DNA from: Candidatus Altimarinota bacterium
GTDB lineage: Bacteria; Patescibacteriota; Gracilibacteria; BD1-5; UBA6164
Direction of reading: 5' to 3'
Assembly (NCBI GenBank): GCA_028688895.1
Contig: JAQTXG010000001.1
Coordinates: 1-64,000, forward strand
DNA: 64,000 nucleotides
The position numbers were made by a program, and so were the translations under genes. The notes under the pieces were generated by a model. That model was given only the letters and a program-made list of their open reading frames with translations. It did not search any database and was not told the DNA's origin. This document shows, in pieces, positions 44,418 to 54,879 of the stretch (its first letter is position 1; every line of letters starts with the position of its first letter).

Positions 44418-45638
44418 ATGATTCAAAAACAACTTTTATATGACCTATTTCAATCATACTACGATGCAAGAAAAAATAAAAGAAACACTATTAATTCACT
44501 TGATTTTGAATTTAGGCTAGAAGAAAATCTTATAAATCTATATGAAGAATTGATATCATGAAAATATGAAGTATGAAAAAGTATTTATTTTATACAAACT
44601 CATCCAGTAAAAAGAGAAATTTTTGCTTGAAACTTCAGAGATAGAATAGTTCATCATTTGATTTACAATTATATCTCTCCTATATTTGAAAAAAACTTTA
44701 TATATGATAGTTATAGCTGTAGAAAGTGAAAATGAACAAGTTTTTGAATAAAAAGAATTGAAAAGTTTATAAGAAGTTGTAGTGAAAATTATAAAGAAGA
44801 TTGTTACATATTAAAACTGGATATTTCAGGCTATTTTATGAGCATAGACAAAGATATATTATTTGAAAAGATAGAAAAAATACTAAAAAACTATTACTCC
44901 CTTTTCCAAAGGGAGTACCCGCAGGGGGAGGGATTAGAACCAAAGTACATTTATAATTTAGACTACAACTTAATACTTAATCTTATAAAAAAAGTTATTT
45001 ATAATGACCCAACAAAAAATGCTATATTCAAGTGAAAAAGAGAAGATTATATATGACTACCTAAAAATAAAAGTTTATTTTTTGCTGAACCATGAACTGG
45101 ACTTCCTATTTGAAATTTAACAAGTCAACTTTTCTCAAATATATATTTAAGTGATTTTGATAAATATGTAAAAAATGAATTGAAATGTAAATATTATGGT
45201 AGATATGTTGATGATTTTATAATAGTTCACAAAGATAAAGATTATTTAACTAAACTAATACCTATAATAACTGCTTATTTAAAAGAAAATTTAAAACTTA
45301 CACTTCATCCTAAAAAGATATATTTACAACATTATACAAAATGAGTTTTGTTTTTGTGAGCTTTTATAAAACCACATAGAAAGTATATTAGGAAAAGAAG
45401 TATTTGATACTTTTATAACAAGATAAATCTTTTGAATAATAGAATAAAAAATAGTAATTATAAAGTGGATTATAGTTTAAAACAAGATTTTATAGCTATT
45501 TTAAACTCATACCTAGGTATGATGAAGCATTATAAAACTTATAAATTAAGAAGAAAAATACTTATAAATCAAGTTTCAGCTTATTTTTGGAACTATTTTT
45601 ATATAAGTTGATGATATAGTAAGGTGAAGAAGAAGTAG
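44418..45638 (+). CDS. DGR reverse transcriptase
   Basis: The 406-residue enzyme is an RT of the DGR/group II intron lineage. YVDD lies at residues 263-266. The [17 protein letters not shown] segment, typical of DGR enzymes instead of the common SQG form, precedes it, and FLGAFIKPH follows. It copies the TR RNA with errors at adenines. A palindromic repeat is translated in frame ([18 protein letters not shown]) between the fingers and palm. Whether this insertion is tolerated or has become useful is unknown. Glycines are freely encoded by TGA here. Confidence 0.96.
44896..44948. repeat. In-frame palindromic repeat inside the reverse transcriptase gene
   Basis: CTCCCTTTTCCAAAGGGAG, then TACCCGCAGGGGGAGGGATTAG and AACCAAAGTAC match the intergenic copies at 22083 and 62174. 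The insertion is read without a stop or frameshift. Confidence 0.85.
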
Positions 45639-45776
45639 AAATTAAAATTTTATGATTTCCTTGACCTTAGTAAAAGTGGGTGGATTTGAAACGAGACGAT
45701 AGAATAAATTCACAATTTGCAATTTCTACCAATTATCATATATTTAAATTAGATTAAAATTAATTCACAAAAACAT

Positions 45777-46727
45777 ATGGCAAATATAGGCTACATACAA
45801 GTAAACAGATACTGTAACAATCAGTGTCATTTTTGTAGTAATCCGAGTAATTGAAACAATATAAGTTTAGAGAGATGAATAGAATTGATAGATGATTTTA
45901 TAAAAAGGGAATATAGCTGAATTATATTTACCTGATGAGAGCCTACATTGTCACCAGACTTAGCAAAATGGATAAATTATGCTAATGATGTATGAATGGA
46001 AAACAGAATGATATCAAATGGGATGATGTGTAGTGACTACAATTTTACCAAAAAATTAGCAGATGCATGATTGAAACTTGTACATTTTTCTGTTTATTCT
46101 TGTCACGAAAAAATACATGATTTTTTGACTGATACACCAGGTAGCTGGAAAAAATTGATGATGTCTATAACGAATGCATTGAAACTATGAGTAAGAGTAC
46201 AAATCAATACAGTTATAAATCATTACAACGAAAATCATCTAGATAAAACTGTGAAATTTCTAACAAAACATTTCCCTCAAATTAAACATTTTGTATGGAA
46301 TAATCTAGACCCTCTAATGATGAGAAAGACAAAAACAGCATTGTCTACTTTACCAAACTATGACGAAGCATCAAAATCATTATTAAAAGCAATGGCTTAT
46401 TTGGATTCAACCAATAGAACATTTAGAGTAGAGAGATTTCCACTATGTTATATGAGATGATATGAGTGGGCTTCAACAGAAACAAGAAAAATAGTAAAAG
46501 ATGAAGAGAGAATGGTTCATTTTTTAGATGAAAGAGAAACTATTAGACAAAACTGATTATGATGGGAACATGACAAACTAGAATGATGCAAAAAATGTGA
46601 TTTAAACAGTATTTGTTCAGGTATATTTGAGTATAAAAATTATTATAATTATGTAAAAGTATATCCACAAAAATTAAGTATTAGTGAAAAGGAAGAATTA
46701 ATAAAAAAAATAAAAGGGAAGTTTTAA
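45777..46727 (+). CDS. Radical SAM enzyme 13, downstream of the DGR
   Basis: The 316-residue protein has CNNQCHFC at residues 13-20, FTGGEPTLSPDL, HFSVYSCHEKIHDFL and the C-terminal ending CKKCDLNSICSGIF. It is most similar in layout to the gene at 38924. The DGR cassette thus lies between members of one radical SAM group. About 140 bp (45639-45776) before it contain no gene. Its 3' end overlaps the convergent prepilin peptidase gene by 4 bp. Confidence 0.88.
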
Positions 46728-46742
46728 AAAAACATCCCTTTT
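46711..46742. terminator. Bidirectional terminator in overlapping 3' ends
   Basis: AAAAGGGA and TCCCTTTT flank an AT-rich loop. The hairpin spans the stop codons of the convergent radical SAM and prepilin peptidase genes. Confidence 0.6.
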
Positions 46743-48037
46743 ATTATATCTAAAATATTTTCAACCAAAAAATTTATAATTAGATTTCCAAATACAAAAG
46801 TTATCAAAAATCCAGCAAATATATAAGGTCAAAATGCAAAAGTTTTTAGTATTTTGATCTTTTTATTTTCTACAAATCACAGTGTTTTTTCTCTTTTATG
46901 ATAATCATTTACCAATTCAAAAGATTTTTTCAACACTTCCAAACTTTCAATATCTACAGGATTTTTAAAATTTAAAAAATATTCGTCTGATCATAAGTCG
47001 TATATTCATGATTTATCTTCGATTAGTGCCGCTTGACCTCAGAATAATTTAATCAATGCTACTTTATCTATTAAATCTCACACTTTTAAATCATCTATAT
47101 TTACATATTCACTTTCAGAAATTCAAAAAGTGACTTTATAGCTATACATAAGTATTTTTACAAATATATGTATAACGATATACACTGTAAATATCAAGTA
47201 TAAACTATGAGATATTTCACTCGGATTTACAATAAATTCTTTTATAGTGAATAATATTAAAATCAAAAGCAAAAAACCAATAATTATATTTTCAACATTT
47301 TCTATATTTACCAAAAATACTTCATTTATTTTTGAAACTAAATATTTGTATGATTTTTTAATAATTATTACAAAAAGTATCGTCAATCATATGATTAAAA
47401 ATATCAAGTAAAAATTATATTTACCAAATATTTCAGATAAATTACCAAACATAGAACTATTTTGAGAGATGATATCATTAAATAAATACATCCTAAAAAG
47501 TCTAAAACTTACAAATATTGTTAAAAAAATAGTTATATATTTAATTATTATATAAATACTATTTCCTCACTTGTTTTTTTTATAATTCTGCCATTTCTCT
47601 GTTAAATCTTGTTTTATATTGGATTTAAAATCGTTTCTAAATACTTTATTAAATGGTATTTTTATGAGATAAAACCAAACAAAATATCAAATCAAATACA
47701 CTATAGTAACCAGTGATATGTTTCAAATAATAGGTATTATTCATAATCCAGGTAAATACAGTGACAAAATTAATAAATATTTAGCATCTCATGCTGCCCA
47801 TACTCAAAAATAATAAAGCAAAAATGATACAAGAAAAACCAAAATAAATTGAAATAAATATATATATAGATTTATACTATCAAAAAAATAAAAGTATAAA
47901 ATATAATAAAAAGGTAATAATAACAATAAATATCATAGATATTTATTTGGTATTTTTTTTTCTTTTACATCATTTTTTATAATTTTATAATTTAAGTATA
48001 AAAAGGGAATAGATAAAATATATAAAAGATATTGCAT
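46724..48037 (-). CDS. Type IV prepilin peptidase (A24 family) with a large cytoplasmic insertion
   Basis: The 437-residue membrane protein has DVKEKKIPNKYLGYL near residue 25 and GVWAAGDAKYLLILSLYLPGL near residue 75. These carry the two catalytic aspartates of A24 peptidases (D-x-x-x-x-x-IPN and G-x-GD-like). The C-terminus FAFGPYIFAGFLITFVFG matches the family end. In between lies an extra block of about 250 residues with additional membrane segments and charged loops. It should process the pilin-like DGR target and other pilins. The start ATG at 48037 gives a complete first helix. Confidence 0.82.
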
Positions 48038-48090
48038 TTAATTTTGACTTAGTATAATAATATATAATTAGTATAATTAATTATAGTTTT

Positions 48091-49215
48091 ATGCAAGATT
48101 TAAAGTATTATGTTTTATGAGTAAAAAATTCACCATTATTGAAAAAATATTTTGACAAATATTATGATAAGTTAACATCAGATTTGAAATTATTATCAGA
48201 AAAATGAGTGCTTAGTGAAGAAATATCAAAACTTTTAGAAACTGAAAATAGAGATTTTATATTAAATCCAGATCAATCTTCTATCATAAATTTATTATAT
48301 AATGAATACATTTTAGGCAAAAAACAAGAGACTATAGATAAATCAATTTATATAAATAGATTAAAAAAAGAGATAAATACATTTTTAGATTGAGATTATG
48401 AAAACTTGATGATGAATATATGACCAAAAATTCCAACTACAGAAATAAAACTCACTACAAATGATTATAATCCTTATAATTCATTTGAAGCACATCCAGA
48501 ACATCATTTAAATTGATGAGTATTATGATATTGAGAAAGAGATGAAAAAGAATGGCTAGAAATATATACAAAGACTTTTAAATTATTAAAACAATTAGAT
48601 GAATGAATATATGATGAATTAAATCAAATAATTGACAAAATAGTACCACTTTGAACAGCTAGATGACTTCACAATTCAGCAAGTTACAAAGAATGTATTT
48701 GACACTTATATATGTGATACACAATAGATACAAAAACTCCAGAAATTAATATATTGGAAGCTATTATTCACGAATCTAGTCACAATAAACTAAATCTCAT
48801 AATGCAGTTTGATAAAATTGTATTAAATGATTATGAAGAAAAATATTATTCAGCTATCAGACCAGATGCTAGACCTATTATATGAGTATTTTTATGATAT
48901 CATGCATTTGCTCCTACTATGTACATTGTTATGAAAGCATATGTAAATTGAGCATTTTGAGATGATAAAAATTGGTATGAAAAAATAATAGTGTATTATT
49001 TGAAAACCAAGTTTTTACAAAGAACTATTAAAAAGTATGCATTATTAACTGATTTATGAAAAGAAATTTCAGATGAAATAGATTTTGTAATAACAAAAAT
49101 GGATTGATTGATTCGTGAAATGAAACCAAGTAATGAGATTCTTTTAAGAGCTAAAGATATTCAAAATAGACATTTTTACGAAGTAAATCAAAGATATCCA
49201 AATCTAGTGTACTAA
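48091..49215 (+). CDS. HEXXH-motif putative peptide-modification enzyme
   Basis: The 374-residue protein has IHESSHNKL near residue 230, an HExxH metal-binding motif. It is followed by the block YYSAIRPDARPIIGVFLGYHAFAPT, which is characteristic of the HEXXH domain found beside radical SAM/SPASM maturases such as FxsB. Members of that group have been linked to RiPP modification, including hydroxylation. The N-terminal 150 residues are not recognised. It stands alone on its strand, between the prepilin peptidase and a large secreted protein, and may act on one of the peptides in the window. Confidence 0.78.
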
Positions 49216-49279
49216 AATTTGTAAAAAACAATAAAATATGAGACAATAGTGGTATTAAATATATTTACCACTATTTTTT

Positions 49280-51949
49280 ATGAAAAAATTATTAATTATA
49301 TTATCAATTATACTTTCTATTATTACTACAGAAAGTACTTATTCAGCATGGTACTGAAATCATGGTGTTTCATATTCAAACCCATGATCAACGGCATTAT
49401 CTACGGTATATTGATGATGACCAAATAGATGAACCTTTTGTAATGGTGATAATAACCCAGTATGAGAGACTACATCAGCAGTTGCTTTGAATAATTCTTC
49501 AAGTACTCTAAGTCCACATTGATGAACGCCAATGGGTATTGCAGCAAGCTGAACTATGAGATGTCTATATTGGGATTGACAGAATCCAACAGTTTGATAC
49601 AACTTATCTTGATGAACAACTACAAACAATACTTGGACAAATAGTGCTGTTACATCTAGTATAGTATGTAATGATACTGGTTGAAGCTGATGTAATGCAT
49701 CATCATACCAATACAGAGTACAAACAACAAGTTTTACATGTAATTCATGAGGTACTTGGACAGCTGGTTCTTCATATTTTCATAATACAGCAAATAATAC
49801 AAATCTAATTCAATATATATGTTTTAGAGCAAGAGATGTCTCATGAAATGGTTATGTATATAGTAGTGTAGCTACTATAAAAATAGATAAAAAAGCACCT
49901 ATTGCAAGTGACATTACATGAAATTGAGTTAATTTAAATAATACTTATTTCATAGCTTCAAATTCAAAAGACTTTTCTATATCAGTGGATACAAGCTGAT
50001 GATCACCTATAGTAAGTATAAAATGACAATTTGAAAAAAATTGAGTATCGGATAATAGTGCTGATTCATTATCTTCTACAAGTTCACCGTTTAGTATAAA
50101 TAGAAATGTTTCAAATGTAGATATAAATAGAAATTCTAGTAATTACAGAGATTATACATTTGTAATTACAGAAATAAAAGACCAAGCGTGAAATTATATG
50201 TCAGTTTTTCCAACTTACACATATCATGTTTATGCTTGAAATATAGACAATACAAACTCTTCAGTTACATGAATATCACAATTTAGTGATGTAGTAACAG
50301 ATTGAAATGCAGATTTATTAACAATTAATTTAAGAGATGCATATAACAATAAAATAACTCCTGTTGACTATCAAAATTGAACAGATCTTAGAAATGTAAC
50401 ACTTAAGGTAAATTATATTAATAATCTATACACAGATCAACTAAATAATACTTGAATATGAGTTGAATCCACATGATTTGATAATAGTACATACAATGAT
50501 ATGAATATAGGCGTAAATCAAACTAAATCTACAACTATTTCAGATGTAGCAAACAATGATTGAATTTATTTAATAAATTTTAAAGTATATGCTCCTACTT
50601 ACAAATCATTAGCAACTGATTGAAGACAATTTGCAAATTGAAATTTTAAAATAAATAACATTTATTGAAATGTTAGTGGTTTTGATGTATCATTACTATC
50701 AAACCTAGATTTTCAATATAAACCAGTATTTAATACCACACTTTGAGGAGAAATATATACAAATGGTTTTGTTGAATGAAGTACACAAACATGAAGTATA
50801 GTATTAAATCAAAATGCTGCAATAAATCCTTCAAGTCAATGATTATATTTCTTACAAACATGAAGTTCAAAAGATTATTTTACATGAACTTGATTTATAA
50901 ATACATATAAATATATATCTAAAACATCAATTTGAACACAGTTTATTTATCATCCTTTCACATTGTGATACAATTATATATTATGAACTTTATTTGAGTT
51001 AATAGATTGAGCTTGATATATAGATGATATTAAAGATTTGAGGTTAAATTGATATATAAGATACACATTAGCATGAAAATCAATTACATATTTGGCTTGA
51101 ATATTCAATGATAGTAATACACAAAATTTTGAAACCTTAAAGATTTATTGAATTACAAATATAGACAAAGATAAACAAAAAGATATAATTGCAAACCAAG
51201 ACACACAAGATATTCAAAATTTATCATGAGAAATAACTAAGTCATCACTGAGAAGAGACATTAGAAAAAATGCTATAAATGTAGTTAAATATGTTGATAT
51301 AACAAACTGAATTAATAACATAAATAATCTTACCTGAGCAAATTGGAGTAATACAAACAATGGCTGAAATAAACTATGAAATGTATTGTATTTTGGACCA
51401 AGTGATACAGACAATGTAGTATTGGATGATACTATTAATAAATTCCAATGAAGAAAAACAATTGTAGTACTTTGAAAAAATCTTTATATCAAGTCAAATA
51501 TTATAAATGATACAAATTCAGATATTTTATGAATAATTGTATTACAAGATGATAACGGAAATTGATGAAAAGTATATATAGATACTTGAGTACAAGAAGT
51601 TGATGCGATAATATATGCAGACAAATCAGTAATGAGTTATACTCAATCTTATTGAGAAATAGACTGATATGTTAATAAAAATCAAATCAGTAACCAATTA
51701 TATATTCTCTGAACAGTATTTTCTGAAAATACTATATGAGGATCTAGATTGGACCCACCTGTTTGTCCATTTTATACCAACAGTATTGAATGATTTACAT
51801 GTGATTCTATCGAAGCTCAAAAGTATGATTTTAACTACTTAAGGTCATGAAAAAATAACAAGTACAATCCAGCATATCCTGATTATCCAATAGTTATAAA
51901 ATACAATCCTATGATTCAATCAACACCACCACCGTTGTTTGACAAATAA
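49280..51949 (+). CDS. Large secreted surface protein
   Basis: The 889-residue protein has a signal peptide (MKKLLIILSIILSIITTESTYSA). The body is rich in Asn, Thr, Ser and Gly, with an Ig-like stretch near residues 200-320 (KIDKKAPIASDITGNG, later YTFVITEIKDQAGNYMSVFPTYTYHVYAG). Further beta-rich repeats follow and the end is proline-rich (STPPPLFDK). It resembles the adhesin-like or pilus-associated proteins of CPR bacteria, with no enzyme motif seen. A tip protein of type IV pili is possible. It ends at a palindromic-repeat terminator shared with rpoD. Confidence 0.85.
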
Positions 51950-52058
51950 AAAAATAACCTCTCTCTTGAATTCTCTCCCCTTATCAGGGGAAAGAGGCTA
52001 CATGTACATAAATGTAGTCTCTCCAGTTTTAGCTGGATAATTCAAGGAAGGGCTATTT
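51950..52058. repeat. Composite palindromic repeat acting as terminator between convergent genes
   Basis: AAAAAATAACC at the left and GGGCTATTTTTTT at the right form outer arms. Inside lie CTCTCTTGAATTCTCTCCCC, AGGGGAAAGAGGCTAC, ACATAAATGTAG and CCAGTTTTAGCTGG. The whole is a long branched hairpin containing the family B pieces in inverse order. Confidence 0.7.
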
Positions 52059-52063
52059 TTTTG

Positions 52064-53530
52064 TTAGAAAAATTTGATTTTATCTGCATTTGGATGTTCT
52101 CTCAATTTTTCTAGAGTTTTAGCTTCTATTTGTCTGATTCTTTCTCTAGTTACTCAGAATTCTTTTCATACTTCTTCTAGAGTATGTACATCTCAACCAT
52201 CTAGACCAAATCTCATTATAATGATTTTTCTTTCTCTAGGAGTTAGGAAATCAAGCATTTCATACAGATTGTCTTTTAATAAGTTCATATTAGTTTGAGC
52301 ATCTGGAGTAGGATTTTTATCATCTTCTATGAAATCTCATAGGGAAGTGTCTTCTTCTGATCATACAGGAGCATCCAGTGACAATATATCTTGAGATATT
52401 CTCATGATTTGTCTTACTTTTCTGATATCCATGTCTAGCTCAGTAGCCAATTCTTCCATCAAAGGTTCACGAGTAAGTTCTTGTGTAAGTCTTCTATAAG
52501 TATGAGTAAATTTATTGATAGTTTCTATCATATGAACTGGTACTCTGATTGTTCTAGCTTGGTCTGCTATAGCTCTAGTAACTCATTGTCTAATCCACCA
52601 AGTAGCATAAGTAGAAAACTTGAATCATTTTTCAGCGTCAAATTTATCTACAGCTCTAAACAATCATACATTTCATTCTTGTATCAAATCAAGTAGTCAT
52701 AGACCTCTTCACATATATTTTTTCGCGATTGAAACAACTAGCCTCAAGTTTGCAGCTGCTAGTTTTTTTCTAGCACTCATACTTCCAGATTTTATTTGTT
52801 TTCACAGAGATATTTCTTCTTCAGGACTCAACAATTCTACTCTTCAGATTTCGTTTAAGTACATTCTGATAGAATCATCACTTATTTCAGATAGAGAAAT
52901 AGATTGTTTTCAGTCTTTTTTACCTTTTTTATCACTATCAAAAAGATTATCTTTGTCTAGATTATCTACTATATCGATTTTCAATTGTAGAAATCTAGTA
53001 TATACTTCATCTAGCAATTCTATATCATCTTCAGCGTGAGGTATAGCAGCCATTACTTCGTCTTGAGTCACGCTACCATCTCTCTTTCACTTTTTCATCA
53101 GTTCCTGAATTTTGACAGGCATTCCATCTAGAAATTTTTCTTCAACAGTTACATCGATAAATTCTTGTAATCATTTTCACATCCTTCTTTTATCCTCACT
53201 CCTATCTTTTGGTAGTTTACTTAATCATCTTTCTTTTTGAAGTGCAAACGCTATTTCTTCTCAGTCTTCAGTCATAGCTATGTTTTTTAGCTCTTCTTCA
53301 CTAGGTTCATCTATATCAAATTCTTCATCAAAATCAAAATCATCCTCTAATAAATCATCTTCATTATCATCTTCATCATCAAAATCCTTTATTTTTTTGA
53401 TTTTACCTATTTTTGAATTTTTCAATTCCTTGAAATCAAGTCATGCTTCTTTCAATTCTTCTATATCAATCTGATTTAGATTTATTTCAAAAGCAGTATT
53501 ATCCCTTTTATTATCTTTTTTTGGAGTCAT
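52064..53530 (-). CDS. rpoD: Housekeeping sigma factor RpoD
   Basis: The 488-residue protein is a primary sigma70. Region 2 contains [13 protein letters not shown] and [21 protein letters not shown], followed by [11 protein letters not shown], which contacts the -10 element. Region 3 and region 4.2 ([18 protein letters not shown]) close the protein. The N-terminal 200 residues are acidic and variable ([19 protein letters not shown]). It directs most promoters of the cell. It lies downstream of dnaG, as in many bacteria, but a gene on the other strand separates them. Confidence 0.97.
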
Positions 53531-53776
53531 TTATCTATAAATTATGATTATAATAATGGCTTAACAATACAAAAAATTCCCTCATGTACATAAATTGAAG
53601 GAGTAAAAAAGTATTATTTGTTTAGTTTTTTCATCTTTTTAAAAGAATTAAGATTCTTTTTCAATTTTGATTATATAATAAACTCCAAAATAATCAAATT
53701 TTTTAGTTATTTTTTAAATTTGTTGTTTTATTTTTTTTCATATAATTGTATTATAAATTAATTTTAAATAAAAATT

Positions 53777-54592
53777 ATGAAAAAAATACTTAAAAATATA
53801 TGAAAAATTAAGAGATTTATTATCTGATTTTTTCTAGATAAAACTGATAAATTAATAGATATTTCAAAAATATCTGAAAAAATTTTGGTAGGGAAAAGCA
53901 TTAAATGAAAAGACTTAAATTGTTTTAAAATATGAAATTGAAATAAAAAAGTACTGTATGTATCATGAATCCATTGAAATGAAGTTTGAACCGTTAAACT
54001 AGCCCACAAACTTATCAATTTTTTCAATACAAATATTTCTAAATACATCGATTATACATTTTTCATAATTTCTTGTTTAAATATCGATTGATATGATAAA
54101 GCAATAAAAAATCCTGATTATTTCAATTGATGAAAAGTATGAAGGTTTAATTCAAATGAAGTAGATTTAAACCGTAATTTTCCTACAAAAACTTTCACAC
54201 AAAAATCTATACGGTCTTTTTGAAAAAATTATTCTCAAAATGTTGAAGTATTTTGCTGAAAAGAATGAAATAGTGAAACAGAGACAAAAGCTCTAACTGA
54301 GTTTATAAAGTCAAGTGATATAAAAATCCTATTTGTATTCCATAATGCTTGAAAGGATGTTTTATGAAACTCAACTGAATTATCACAAAAAATATCTAAA
54401 TTATACTCAGAAAAAACTTGATTTAAATTACTTACACAAGACTACTGGAAAACTCTAAAACAAACATGAACAGCCAAAGAATGGTGCGATGAAAATGATA
54501 TAACATACCTAGAAATTGAGTGAACGACAAGATACTGATCAGATTGGAATATTCAGAAAAATGCTATTATAGAATCATTGAAATTGATTTAA
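53777..54592 (+). CDS. M14-type zinc carboxypeptidase
   Basis: The 271-residue protein contains YVSGIHGNEVGTVKLAHKL near residues 60-78 (HxxE zinc ligands) and DLNRNFP near 133, with the substrate-binding Arg. It also contains FHNAGKDVLG near 190 and EIEGTTRYGSDW with a late Glu. This matches small M14 peptidases such as the murein peptide amidase MpaA group. The substrate may be a peptidoglycan peptide. It is encoded opposite to rpoD and dnaG, which flank it. Confidence 0.85.
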
Positions 54593-54639
54593 AAATTGAC
54601 TAAATATATTTTATATTTATTATTACAAAGCTTTATCAT

Positions 54640-54850
54640 ATCACCCTTTCATCAATTAGGAGGAAATATGCACAGAAGCACAGAAACCATGTAAAAAAAC
54701 TGTCTTATTTTCAACCACAGAAAAAGGAGAGTGTCATGAAAACCATGATCACATTGAAAATTTGAACCGAAGGTATCACGAGAGTTGTCTAATCTCTCGA
54801 AATAAAAAATAGTCAAAAGAGGGATGTGTGAAAATACATCCCTCTTAATT
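54640..54850 (+). ncRNA. Unassigned structured or coding-poor transcript region with terminator
   Basis: This stretch differs from its surroundings. It is less AT-rich and contains AGGAGGAAATATG and AAAGGAGAGTGTCATG, two of the very few Shine-Dalgarno-like sites before ATG codons in the window. The first leads to 8 codons and the second to an 18-codon frame (MKTMITLKIG, reading TGA as Gly). It ends with AAGAGGGATGT/ACATCCCTCTT plus T residues (54815-54850), a good terminator. A small RNA, a leader peptide or a mobile-element remnant are all possible. Confidence 0.4.
54815..54850 (+). terminator. Strong terminator upstream of the dnaG 3' end
   Basis: AAGAGGGATGT and ACATCCCTCTT form an 11-bp stem around a GTGAAAAT-type loop, followed by AATTTTT. 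Confidence 0.75.
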
Positions 54851-54879
54851 TTTAAATACTCAAAAAAAGATACGAATAA

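Noticed and set aside
48044-48077. Promoter TTGACT with TATAAT upstream of the HEXXH gene.
   Set aside because: Several TATAAT matches are present, but the spacings (13 or 22 bp) do not fit, and the region is so AT-rich that chance matches are expected.
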